This document shows positions 17,421 to 24,879 of a stretch of 32,610 bases of DNA, in pieces (position 1 is the stretch's first letter; every line of letters starts with the position of its first letter). The notes below the pieces were generated by a model. That model saw only the letters and a list, made by a program, of their open reading frames with translations, was not told where the DNA came from and made no database searches. The stretch lies in assembly GCA_030527925.1 (NCBI GenBank), contig JAUMZW010000017.1, forward strand, positions 1-32,610, read 5' to 3'. This DNA is from Streptococcus sp. Lineage in GTDB: Bacteria > Bacillota > Bacilli > Lactobacillales > Streptococcaceae. The position numbers were made by a program, and so were the translations under genes.

Positions 17421-18713
17421 ATGAATATGACAAAAGTATTAAAACGTCCAGAAGTTTTATCACCAGCCGGAACATTAGAAAAGTTAAAAGTTGCTATTGA
17501 TTATGGTGCTGATGCTGTTTTCGTTGGTGGTCAAGCTTATGGTTTACGTAGCAGAGCCGGGAATTTCACTATGGAGGAAATGAAAGAAGGAATAGACTAT
17601 GCTCATAGAAGAGGAGCAAAAGTCTATGTTGCTGCAAATATGGTTACCCATGAAGATGATGAAAAAGGTGCAGGGAATTGGTTTAGAGAATTGAGAGATA
17701 TGGGATTAGACGCTGTTATTGTTTCTGATCCAGCTTTAATTATGATTTGTGCAACAGAAGCACCAGGTCTTGAAATCCATCTTTCTACACAAGCTTCTTC
17801 AACTAACTATGAAACTTTTGAATTTTGGAAGGAACTAGGACTTACAAGGGTTGTTTTAGCTCGAGAGGTTACTATGTCAGAACTTGCTGAAATACGTAAA
17901 AATACAGAAGTCGAGATAGAAGCTTTTGTGCATGGTGCAATGTGTATTTCTTATTCTGGTCGCTGTGTTTTATCTAATCACATGAGTCATAGAGATGCTA
18001 ACAGGGGAGGATGTTCACAGTCATGTCGTTGGAAATATAGTTTATATGATATGCCCTTTGGTGATGAGCGGCATAGTTTAAAAGGTGAAATTCCTGAAGA
18101 ATACTCCATGTCAGCCGTAGATATGTGCATGATTGAACATATCCCTGATATGATTGAAAACGGTGTTGATAGTCTAAAAATTGAAGGACGTATGAAATCT
18201 ATTCACTATGTTTCAACAGTAACCAATTGTTATAAAGCAGCTGTGGATGCTTATATGGAGAGTCCAGAAGCTTTTGAAGCCATTAAACAGGATTTGATTG
18301 ACGAGCTTTGGAAAGTAGCTCAAAGGGAGTTGGCTACAGGTTTTTACTATCAAACACCATCGGAAAATGAACAATTATTTGGAGCCAGACGTAAAATACC
18401 TCAGTATAAATTTGTTGCTGAAGTTGTTGGTTTTGATGAAAAGACAATGACAGCGAGTATAAGACAACGAAATGTTATTGTCAATGGTGATAGAGTTGAA
18501 TTTTATGGACCAGGATTTAGACATTTTGAAACAACAATTACAGATTTAACGGATGCTAATGGTATTAAAGTTGACAGAGCACCTAACCCAATGGAGATTT
18601 TAACAATTACAGTACCACAACCTGTAAAAGTAGGTGATATGATTCGTTCTTGTCAGGAGGGTTTGGTAAACTTATATCAAGCAGATGGTAAAAGTAAAAC
18701 AGTCAGAGTTTAA
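17421..18713 (+). CDS. trhP2: U32-family protein, TrhP2/YrrO-like
   Basis: The 430-aa partner of the preceding gene, with the full U32 signature EAFVHGAMCISYSGRC (167-182) followed by SNHMSHRDANRGGCSQSC (185-202). C175, C182, C198 and C202, plus C236 in SAVDMCMIEH, are candidates for an iron-sulfur site. N-terminal VLSPAGTLEKLKVAIDYGAD and LRSRAGNFTMEE are typical. By homology with YrrO it acts in prephenate-dependent hydroxylation of tRNA U34. GAGGG (17411-17415) serves the ATG. A second in-frame ATG two codons on is possible. A strong terminator follows. Confidence 0.85.
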   Translation: MNMTKVLKRPEVLSPAGTLEKLKVAIDYGADAVFVGGQAYGLRSRAGNFTMEEMKEGIDYAHRRGAKVYVAANMVTHEDDEKGAGNWFRELRDMGLDAVIVSDPALIMICATEAPGLEIHLSTQASSTNYETFEFWKELGLTRVVLAREVTMSELAEIRKNTEVEIEAFVHGAMCISYSGRCVLSNHMSHRDANRGGCSQSCRWKYSLYDMPFGDERHSLKGEIPEEYSMSAVDMCMIEHIPDMIENGVDSLKIEGRMKSIHYVSTVTNCYKAAVDAYMESPEAFEAIKQDLIDELWKVAQRELATGFYYQTPSENEQLFGARRKIPQYKFVAEVVGFDEKTMTASIRQRNVIVNGDRVEFYGPGFRHFETTITDLTDANGIKVDRAPNPMEILTITVPQPVKVGDMIRSCQEGLVNLYQADGKSKTVRV

Positions 18714-18718
18714 TTATT

Positions 18719-18752
18719 AAAAAGATAGGTTTCCTATGTAACCTATCTTTTT
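18719..18752 (+). terminator. Terminator after the U32 pair
   Basis: Perfect 13-bp stem (AAAAAGATAGGTT at 18719-18731, AACCTATCTTTTT at 18740-18752) with an 8-base loop and a T-run. Confidence 0.85.
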
Positions 18753-18822
18753 ATTTAGATTAACAAATAGATGAAGAGTGAAAAGTAGTAATCAAAACAT
18801 CAAGAATTTTAAAATAACTTTT

Positions 18823-18837
18823 TTATAACCATTATTA
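18823..18837. promoter_or_regulatory. Second, weaker PerR/Fur-like box
   Basis: TTATAACCATTATTA differs from the PerR consensus TTATAATNATTATAA at two positions. Its centre is 31 bases, about three helical turns, from the better box downstream, so both would face the same side of DNA. Confidence 0.45.
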
Positions 18838-18853
18838 TTAATAAAGTCTTATT

Positions 18854-18868
18854 TTATAACGATTATAA
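18854..18868. promoter_or_regulatory. PerR-type operator upstream of the efe operon
   Basis: TTATAACGATTATAA matches the 7-1-7 PerR consensus TTATAATNATTATAA at all but one fixed position. PerR is a metal-dependent peroxide-sensing repressor of the Fur family. The box lies about 40 bases before the efeO -35, and the peroxidase/iron genes downstream fit such control. Confidence 0.65.
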
Positions 18869-18872
18869 AGTA

Positions 18873-18887
18873 TGTGAAAAAATCACA
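18873..18887. promoter_or_regulatory. TGTGA-N5-TCACA dyad upstream of efeO
   Basis: TGTGAAAAAATCACA is a perfect 5-5-5 dyad between the PerR-like box and the efeO promoter. It resembles half-sites of the CRP/FNR family, but the spacing is 5 rather than 6. The binding protein is unknown. Confidence 0.3.
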
Positions 18888-18905
18888 AATATTTTTGTTT
18901 TTTTA

Positions 18906-18934
18906 TTTACCTTACTTGTAAAAAAACTTATAAT
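18906..18934 (+). promoter_or_regulatory. Promoter of the efeO-efeB-efeU-tatC-tatA operon
   Basis: TTTACC (18906-18911) and TATAAT (18929-18934) with 17-base spacing. RNA would start near 18941. AGGAG (18952-18956) then lies 5 bases before the efeO ATG. Confidence 0.7.
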
Positions 18935-18961
18935 AAAAAATAAAAAGCTATAGGAGTTTTT

Positions 18962-19834
18962 ATGCGTAAAAAAGTAGTAAGTTTCATTTTATGCGGGTTA
19001 TTAGTATCGACCGTTTTATTAACTGCATGTTCTAATCAAACAGTTAATAAGACAGAGAACTCAACAAGTCATTCAATTTCAGCAAGTCAAAGTAAACAAC
19101 TTAAAGAAATCACAAAATCTTATAGAGACTATGTAGAAAAGCAAATTGATAAGTTACTAACTGATACTGAAAAATGGCAGGAAACATTAAAATCAGGAGA
19201 TTTAGAAACTGCTAAAAAGCAATACCCCTTATTAAGGATGTCTTACGAATCATCTGAACCAATCGCTGAAAGTTTTGGAGAGTTGGATATTAAAATTGAT
19301 TATCGATTAGTTGATTATATTGATGAGAATAAAACAGAAGATGGCTGGACTGGATTCCATAGAATTGAGAAAATTTTATGGGAACAAAATACAACTGATG
19401 GAACCGATGTCTATGCATCACAGCTTGTTAAAGATATCAAAGAATTAAAAGCTAAAGTTTTAACCGTTGATGTTACAGCTGATTTGATGGTTACAGGAGC
19501 TGTAGATTTGTTAAATGAGGTCGCTACTAGTAAAATAACTGGAGAAGAAGAAGTTTATTCACATACGGATTTATACGACTTTAGAGCAAATATTAAGGGT
19601 GCTGAAAAGATTTTTGAATTGTTCAAACCAATTTTAATGAGTAAGGATAAGGCACTAGTAAAAGAATTAGAAACAGACTTTTCTGAGGTGAATGGTTTAT
19701 TAGATAACTATATGACTGATAGTGAGAACTATAAATTATATACTGATTTAACTAAAGATGATACTAAAGCATTAGCAAATGCAGTGACGAAATTAGGAGA
19801 GCCTCTCTCTCAAATGGCCATAGTTACGGAGTAA
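18962..19834 (+). CDS. efeO: EfeO/EfeM-type iron-uptake lipoprotein (imelysin-like)
   Basis: Surface lipoprotein of the EfeUOB ferrous-iron system, thought to bind iron and pass it to the permease. The 290-aa protein has a lipoprotein signal with lipobox LTAC and lipidated C23, a Ser/Thr-rich linker, then an all-helical M75/imelysin domain with the HxxE motif H133-R-I-E136 in GFHRIEKILW. No N-terminal cupredoxin domain is present, so it is the short EfeM form rather than the long enterobacterial EfeO. It is the first gene of an operon; efeB follows after 3 bases. Confidence 0.9.
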   Translation: MRKKVVSFILCGLLVSTVLLTACSNQTVNKTENSTSHSISASQSKQLKEITKSYRDYVEKQIDKLLTDTEKWQETLKSGDLETAKKQYPLLRMSYESSEPIAESFGELDIKIDYRLVDYIDENKTEDGWTGFHRIEKILWEQNTTDGTDVYASQLVKDIKELKAKVLTVDVTADLMVTGAVDLLNEVATSKITGEEEVYSHTDLYDFRANIKGAEKIFELFKPILMSKDKALVKELETDFSEVNGLLDNYMTDSENYKLYTDLTKDDTKALANAVTKLGEPLSQMAIVTE

Positions 19835-19837
19835 ATA

Positions 19838-21079
19838 ATGACATCTGATAAAGAAAAATTATTTGATAAAAAATTGTCTAGGCGTGATTTTTTAAAAAAA
19901 GCTGGACTGACAGGTGCAGGAGTATTAGTTGGTTCTTCAGCAATCGGGGGTATTGTTGGTAGTCAATTAAATATTGCAAAAAAGGATTTGGTTGGTGATA
20001 GCAAGGTTCCGTTTTATGGGACCTACCAATCGGGGGTAACCACGCCTACACCAATGCAAAAAAACGTTTATTTTGTTGTCTTAAATTTAGAAACAACTGA
20101 TAAAACAAAAGTGATTAAGCTCTTTAAGGATTGGACAAATTATTCAAGTCGTTTGACTCAAGGAATCACTGTTGACGTTGAGTCGCAAAATCATGGTTTA
20201 CCGCCAAAAGATACTGGTGAAACATTAGGTTTAAAACCTTATCGACTTAGTCTTACATTTGGTGTCAGTCGTAGTTTCTTAAAAAAATTACATCTTGAAC
20301 ATAAAAATATGAGTAGTTTTAAAGATTTTCCTCCATTTCCAAAAGAACAACTAGAGGATCGCTATACTGGAGGAGATATCGTTATACAAGCATGTGCTGA
20401 TGATGAGCAAGTTTGTTTTCATGCTGTTAGAAATCTTATCAGGAAAGGCCGTGATGTTGTCACTATGAAATGGAGTCAAGAAGGTTTTTCTGCTATTGGT
20501 GATGGTAAAATGACACCAAGAAATTTATTTGGTTTTAAAGATGGAACAGCAAATGTTACTTCACAGTCTGATTATGAGAAAGTTGTATGGTATGATAAAA
20601 ATGATTGGTTAAAAAATGGAACATTCCTAGCTGTACGAAAGATTAGAATGCATCTTGATACTTGGGATCGTACAAGTCTAAAAGAGCAGGAAAATACGTT
20701 TGGTCGCTATAAAGACAGCGGTGCTCCCTTTGGTAAAAAACATGAATTTGATGATTTTAAGTGGGACGAGAAAGACAAAAACGGTGACTATGTTATGCCA
20801 GTAGATTCTCATGTAAGTCTTGCAAAAAAAGTCAACAAACCATTATTGAGACGTTCGTATTCTTATAATGATGGGATAAATGAGAGTACAGGTCAATTTG
20901 AATCAGGATTATTATTTATCTCTTTCCAAAAGGATCCACAAAGTTTTATTGATGTGCAAACCTCTTTAGGTGCCATGGATAAAATGAACGAATATGTTAC
21001 ACACATTGGTTCAGGGCTCTTTGCTATCTTTCCTGGTGTAAAAGAAGGAGGCTATATTGGTCAAGACCTTTTGGAGTAA
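19838..21079 (+). CDS. efeB: EfeB, Tat-exported DyP-type heme peroxidase
   Basis: A dye-decolourising peroxidase that in EfeUOB systems oxidises ferrous iron outside the membrane; deferrochelatase activity has also been proposed. The N-terminus has a twin-arginine signal, SRRDFLKK with R15-R16 followed by a hydrophobic stretch to about 40. DyP features are GFKDGTANV (232-240) with distal D235, the proximal heme ligand candidate H325 in DSHVSLAKK, arginines R338-R339 in LLRRSYSYNDG and the C-terminal GSGLFAIFPG (391-400). It is the obvious cargo of the TatAC pair encoded two genes on. CGGAG precedes the ATG and overlaps the end of efeO. Confidence 0.93.
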   Translation: MTSDKEKLFDKKLSRRDFLKKAGLTGAGVLVGSSAIGGIVGSQLNIAKKDLVGDSKVPFYGTYQSGVTTPTPMQKNVYFVVLNLETTDKTKVIKLFKDWTNYSSRLTQGITVDVESQNHGLPPKDTGETLGLKPYRLSLTFGVSRSFLKKLHLEHKNMSSFKDFPPFPKEQLEDRYTGGDIVIQACADDEQVCFHAVRNLIRKGRDVVTMKWSQEGFSAIGDGKMTPRNLFGFKDGTANVTSQSDYEKVVWYDKNDWLKNGTFLAVRKIRMHLDTWDRTSLKEQENTFGRYKDSGAPFGKKHEFDDFKWDEKDKNGDYVMPVDSHVSLAKKVNKPLLRRSYSYNDGINESTGQFESGLLFISFQKDPQSFIDVQTSLGAMDKMNEYVTHIGSGLFAIFPGVKEGGYIGQDLLE

Positions 21080-22769
21080 ATTAATTGTTAGTATTCTTGC
21101 TTCTTGTACACTATTAATAACGTCATCATATGTAATAACTGCTGATAGTTATAGTGATCTTTTTGTAATGATAACTGATACTCAGACTGTACTTAGTCAA
21201 GGGGAAAATGAGGAAGCCTTAGACAAGTTACAATATTTTAAAGAAAAATTTGATTCTTTAGAACATACAAATTCAGAAAAAGGAAAGATTGTTAAAGAAA
21301 GATTATCATCTATTCTAAAATCAGAGAAAGTTACTCAATCTGGTTTGGTAAATCTATCTAAAGAGTTATTAGATTTTGAGAAGGAGCAGAATCCAATTGA
21401 TTTAAATGCGGAAAAAATAAAATTTAAAACACGCGTTTATCCAATATTGGAAGACTTAAAAACTGCTATTGATAGTAAAAATCAAGAGGATATTCGTACA
21501 GAATATAATCGGTTTAATAGTGTTTGGACAAGAAATGAGAGTGTCATTAGAGACCAAAGTCAAGCTTATTATGGTAAGATAGAGACAGCGATTAGTTTTT
21601 TGCATGCAGCAATTGAATCTAATCCTTATGATAATACCAATGTCGAAGCAAGTTTTATTGAAATACAACAATATATTCAAGATTTTATAGATGATAAAAG
21701 TATTTCAAAAACTTCGAGTGAGGTCACTAACTTAGCACAAGGTGTTGAGCTTTTGAAGAAAGCTTATCGTGGTTTTACATCAGATGATTCTTCTAAGGCA
21801 AAAAAAGCAATGAAAACCTTTATTACAAGTTGGCCGACTTTTGAAGGTGAAGTTAGTGCTAGAAGCGCCAGTCTTTATACGAAGGTTGAATCTCAAACTC
21901 CGATTATAATGGTAAAAGGATATCAAAAAAAATATCAAAATCTCTTAAAAACCTTGATTGATGAGCTATCTTTAATTAGTAGTCGGTCATCATATAATGC
22001 TATTGATGCCATGTCTATTTTATTAAGAGAAGGTGTAGAGGCTTTATTAATTATTTTGGCTCTAGTTGAAATACTAAAAGCAGCTAGACAAACAAAAGGA
22101 TTAAGATGGATTTATGCAGGTGCTCTAGTAGGTATTTTAGCAAGCTTGTTATCGGCCTTCTTATTACAATTATTATTCCCAGCAATTTTTTCTGGAAATA
22201 ATCGAGAGATAATTGAAGGATTTGTAGGGATTGTAGCTGTTATTATGATGTTTGGGATTGGATTGTGGTTACATTCTAAATCGAATATGAAAGCCTGGAC
22301 TGATTATATGGAACGACAAATTAACTTAGTTATGTCAACAGGTTCCTTTATTTCAATGTTTGCTCTTAGCTTTTTAGCAGTCTTTAGAGAAGGGGCTGAA
22401 ACAATACTTTTTTATGTTGGAATCTTACCTCACATTACACTATCTCAACTGAGTATAGGTATTGTATCTGCGATTGTTTTATTAATTATAATAGCAGTCT
22501 TATTATCAAAATCTACAAAATTCTTACCTATACATCTTCTGTTTAAAGTATTGACAGTTTTAATATATTTGCTTGCTTTTAAAATGTTAGGTGTTAGTAT
22601 TCATGCTCTACAGCTAACATCAGTATTTCCAAATCATATTTTACTGAGTATCCCAACAATAGATTGGCTTGGTATTTATCCAAGTATGGAAGGTGTTATT
22701 TCACAATTTATCTTTTTATTTTTATTAGTTATTATTTATTTTTCACAGTATTTTAGGTCACAAAAATGA
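21057..22769 (+). CDS. efeU: EfeU, FTR1-family iron permease with a large extracellular domain
   Basis: Membrane permease that imports the iron handled by EfeB and EfeO. The TTG start at 21057 is supported by a full AAGGAGG (21045-21051) 5 bases upstream, and gives a 23-base overlap with efeB. The 570-aa protein begins with a signal peptide (about 1-29), then a 280-residue helical domain outside the membrane, then seven or so helices from about residue 320. Both FTR1 iron motifs are present: REGVE (324-328) and REGAE (444-448). The N-terminal domain is absent from E. coli EfeU but a comparable extension is seen in Gram-positive homologues such as YwbL. Its end overlaps tatC by 4 bases. Confidence 0.92.
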   Translation: MVKTFWSKLIVSILASCTLLITSSYVITADSYSDLFVMITDTQTVLSQGENEEALDKLQYFKEKFDSLEHTNSEKGKIVKERLSSILKSEKVTQSGLVNLSKELLDFEKEQNPIDLNAEKIKFKTRVYPILEDLKTAIDSKNQEDIRTEYNRFNSVWTRNESVIRDQSQAYYGKIETAISFLHAAIESNPYDNTNVEASFIEIQQYIQDFIDDKSISKTSSEVTNLAQGVELLKKAYRGFTSDDSSKAKKAMKTFITSWPTFEGEVSARSASLYTKVESQTPIIMVKGYQKKYQNLLKTLIDELSLISSRSSYNAIDAMSILLREGVEALLIILALVEILKAARQTKGLRWIYAGALVGILASLLSAFLLQLLFPAIFSGNNREIIEGFVGIVAVIMMFGIGLWLHSKSNMKAWTDYMERQINLVMSTGSFISMFALSFLAVFREGAETILFYVGILPHITLSQLSIGIVSAIVLLIIIAVLLSKSTKFLPIHLLFKVLTVLIYLLAFKMLGVSIHALQLTSVFPNHILLSIPTIDWLGIYPSMEGVISQFIFLFLLVIIYFSQYFRSQK

Positions 22770-23488
22770 GTCAAAAAGAAGAGACAATCATTGAACATTT
22801 AACAGAATTACGCAGAAGACTTATTTATATTCTTATTTTCTTTTCTTGTAGTTTTTTGTTAGCATTTCTATTTGCAAGTGATGTTTATCAATTTTTAACC
22901 AGTCAATTTACAGTAAAACTAGTTGTTTTAGGACCTAACGATATCCTTTGGATTTATATGACTCTATCCTCACTAATGGCCTTTACAGTTAGTTTACCAT
23001 TTATGGCATATCAAATATGGGCTTATATTAAACCTGCTTTGGAACCTAAAGAGGCAAAATTTATTATCTTGTATATTCCTTCTGTCTTTATTTGTTTTAT
23101 ATTGGGTTTAATTTTTGGATTTTTTGTTGTTACTCCAGCCTTATTAGAAGTTTTATTGAAACTAGGAGATGGCTTGTTTAATACACAGTTAACTGCTCAA
23201 AATTATATCATATTTGTCTTTCATACGACTATTCCTATAGCAGTGATTTTCGAATTTCCAGTGATTATGGCTTTCTTAACTAGTATTGGCTTAATTAGTT
23301 CGCGTTTTTTAATCCAGTATAGACGATATGCTTATTTTATTTTGATTGTTTTGGCAGTTGTTTTAACACCAGCAGATTTATTTAGTGACTTAACTTTATT
23401 TATTCCTTTGCTTTTTATTTATGAGATTGGTATAGTAATAAGTAAGATGATTGAAAGAAAGAAGGAGAAAAAACATGGGATTTCTTAG
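22766..23488 (+). CDS. tatC: TatC, twin-arginine translocase receptor
   Basis: Six-helix membrane protein that recognises the twin-arginine signal. The 240-aa sequence shows HLTELRRRL (11-19) at the cytosolic N-terminus and [19 protein letters not shown] (78-96), the conserved first-loop region with E96. The TPADLFSD segment near residue 200 is typical of TatC. The ATG overlaps the efeU stop (ATGA) and tatA begins inside its 3' end. This placement, right after a Tat substrate gene, argues for a system dedicated to EfeB. Confidence 0.95.
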   Translation: MSQKEETIIEHLTELRRRLIYILIFFSCSFLLAFLFASDVYQFLTSQFTVKLVVLGPNDILWIYMTLSSLMAFTVSLPFMAYQIWAYIKPALEPKEAKFIILYIPSVFICFILGLIFGFFVVTPALLEVLLKLGDGLFNTQLTAQNYIIFVFHTTIPIAVIFEFPVIMAFLTSIGLISSRFLIQYRRYAYFILIVLAVVLTPADLFSDLTLFIPLLFIYEIGIVISKMIERKKEKKHGIS

Positions 23489-23648
23489 AGATATTGGTTT
23501 ACCAGGCGTTATTTTGATTGTGGTTGCTGCTTTAATTATTTTTGGTCCTCAAAAGTTACCGGAAGTAGGGGCATCGCTTGGAAAGATGATTACTGAGTTT
23601 AAAAATGCTTTAACCACTAAGGAAGATTCAAAAAAAGATGACAATTAA
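23475..23648 (+). CDS. tatA: TatA, pore subunit of the twin-arginine translocase
   Basis: A 57-aa protein with one membrane helix, the [10 protein letters not shown] hinge (22-31), an amphipathic helix and a charged Lys/Asp tail, which is the complete TatA plan. The start is ATG 23475, with AAGGAG (23462-23467) 7 bases upstream; a TTG eight codons earlier would put an unlikely basic leader before the helix. It overlaps tatC by 14 bases. No tatB is present, as expected for minimal Gram-positive TatAC systems. A terminator overlaps the stop. Confidence 0.95.
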   Translation: MGFLRDIGLPGVILIVVAALIIFGPQKLPEVGASLGKMITEFKNALTTKEDSKKDDN

Positions 23649-23673
23649 AAATTTTAATTTTTAATTGTTTTTT
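23642..23673 (+). terminator. Terminator at the end of the efe-tat operon
   Basis: A perfect 12-bp AT-rich inverted repeat (CAATTAAAAATT at 23642-23653, complement at 23656-23667) is followed by TTTTTT. It overlaps the tatA stop. Because the stem has few G-C pairs, some read-through into the Rrf2 gene is likely. Confidence 0.6.
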
Positions 23674-23694
23674 AATCAAATAGAAGGAAAATAG

Positions 23695-24141
23695 ATGGCA
23701 ATTACAACTAAATTTCCTGTTGCTATTCACCTCCTGGTGTTAGTAGCTTTAGAAGGACATGACCATAAAATAACAAGTGATATTATTGCATCAAGTACTG
23801 GTATTAATCCTGTCATTATTAGAAATTGTATGTCTGATTTGAGAAAAGCTCAAATTATTGATGTAAAAAGAGGAAGTGGTGGGATAAGTATTTCTAGAGA
23901 TTCTAGCAGTATTAGTTTATTAGATATTTTTAAGGCAGTTGATGGATTTGGAAAGACAAAACGCTTTTTTAGTATTCATGAAAAACCAAATTCTGATTGT
24001 TTTGTAGGGAAGAATGTTACTCAAGTATTAAATTGTACCTTTTCATCAATAGAGCAAAAAGTTTTTGATGAATTATCAGTAATATCATTAAATGATATTA
24101 TTGAGCAGTTTAAAAATAGAGATGAGAACTTGGAGAAATGA
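23695..24141 (+). CDS. Rrf2-family transcriptional regulator (YwnA-like)
   Basis: A 148-aa DNA-binding protein with an N-terminal winged helix; the recognition region is around TGINPVIIRNCMSDLRKA and the wing is RGSGGISISR (59-68). It has three cysteines (C45, C102, C114), so thiol-based sensing is possible; it lacks the close cysteine triplet of iron-sulfur Rrf2 members. In B. subtilis the related ywnA lies beside ywnB, and a YwnB-like gene follows here. No promoter of its own is evident, so it may depend on read-through from efe-tat. It probably controls the next two genes through the paired TGTAA-N9-TTACA sites. Confidence 0.85.
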   Translation: MAITTKFPVAIHLLVLVALEGHDHKITSDIIASSTGINPVIIRNCMSDLRKAQIIDVKRGSGGISISRDSSSISLLDIFKAVDGFGKTKRFFSIHEKPNSDCFVGKNVTQVLNCTFSSIEQKVFDELSVISLNDIIEQFKNRDENLEK

Positions 24142-24154
24142 TTTTCTCCAAGTT
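24127..24154 (+). terminator. Terminator after the Rrf2 gene
   Basis: Perfect 12-bp stem (AACTTGGAGAAA at 24127-24138, TTTCTCCAAGTT at 24143-24154), 4-base loop, then ATTTTATTTTT. The left arm encodes the last residues of the regulator. Confidence 0.8.
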
Positions 24155-24170
24155 ATTTTATTTTTGAAAA

Positions 24171-24189
24171 TGTAATGTTTGATATTACA
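24171..24189. promoter_or_regulatory. Operator dyad 1 (TGTAA-N9-TTACA)
   Basis: TGTAATGTTTGATATTACA, a 19-bp dyad whose inner bases extend to TGTAAT-N7-ATTACA. It covers the -35 of the next gene. Confidence 0.6.
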
Positions 24190-24207
24190 TCAATAGGTTG
24201 ATAAAAT
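24179..24207 (+). promoter_or_regulatory. Promoter of the YwnB-like/VOC operon
   Basis: TTGATA (24179-24184) and TAAAAT (24202-24207) with exactly 17 bases between. RNA would start near 24214, inside the second dyad. The AAGGAG site lies at 24229-24233. Confidence 0.7.
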
Positions 24208-24209
24208 GA

Positions 24210-24228
24210 TGTAACAATAAAAATTACA
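24210..24228. promoter_or_regulatory. Operator dyad 2 (TGTAA-N9-TTACA)
   Basis: TGTAACAATAAAAATTACA has the same five-base arms and the same nine-base spacing as dyad 1. It covers the expected transcription start. The two centres are 39 bases apart. Confidence 0.6.
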
Positions 24229-24241
24229 AAGGAGTTTTATT

Positions 24242-24871
24242 ATGAAACTAATGATTATAGGTGCAAATGGGAAAGTTGGTCAATTACTTATTGAAGAAGG
24301 TATAAAAAGAGGACATAATATGACCGCTGTAGTTCGGCATGAAAATCAGAGTTTAGCAGATTCAGTGTTAATGAAAGACTTGTTTGATTTAACAAAAGAT
24401 GATATTGCTTCTAGTGATATTATTATTTCAGCTATCGGTGCTTGGTCTGACGAATCTTATAAGAACCATATAAAATCGGTAGATTATTTAGCAAATTTAA
24501 TAAAGGGAAGCTCTAAGCAACTGGTTATTGTTGGAGGTGCAGGGAGTCTCTATTTAGATGAATCAAATACTTTACAATTGTATGAAACTCAAGATTTTCC
24601 TAGGGAATATAAAGGACTTGCAAAAGCAATGTCAGATGGCTTACAACAATTAAGAACCTATTCAGAAATTGATTGGCTTTATGTGAGTCCCGCAGCTATT
24701 TTTGATGCTGATGGGGTGGTTACAAAATCATATCAAATTGGTGGAGAGCAGTTATTACTTGATGAAAATGGGGAGAGTTATATTAGCTATAGAGATTATG
24801 CATTTGCTTTATTGGATATTTTGGAATCAGATGATTTTCATAAACAACGTATCTCATTACTTAGAAAGTAA
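24242..24871 (+). CDS. NAD(P)H-binding (NmrA/YwnB-like) protein
   Basis: A 209-aa atypical short-chain dehydrogenase-fold protein. The dinucleotide-binding loop GANGKVGQ (7-14) follows the first strand, and VVGGAGSLY marks the fourth strand; the later YVSPAAIFDADG stretch fits the NmrA/BVR-B-like group. Members of this group reduce flavins, quinones or act as redox sensors, so the reaction here is not known. It sits directly after an Rrf2 gene as ywnB does after ywnA in B. subtilis, behind a promoter flanked by two identical-spacing dyads. The VOC gene follows 8 bases on. Confidence 0.82.
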   Translation: MKLMIIGANGKVGQLLIEEGIKRGHNMTAVVRHENQSLADSVLMKDLFDLTKDDIASSDIIISAIGAWSDESYKNHIKSVDYLANLIKGSSKQLVIVGGAGSLYLDESNTLQLYETQDFPREYKGLAKAMSDGLQQLRTYSEIDWLYVSPAAIFDADGVVTKSYQIGGEQLLLDENGESYISYRDYAFALLDILESDDFHKQRISLLRK

Positions 24872-24879
24872 GATTATTT

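Noticed and set aside
20500..20560. EfeB as an ordinary cytosolic DyP peroxidase
   Set aside because: A clear twin-arginine signal and adjacent tatCA indicate export.
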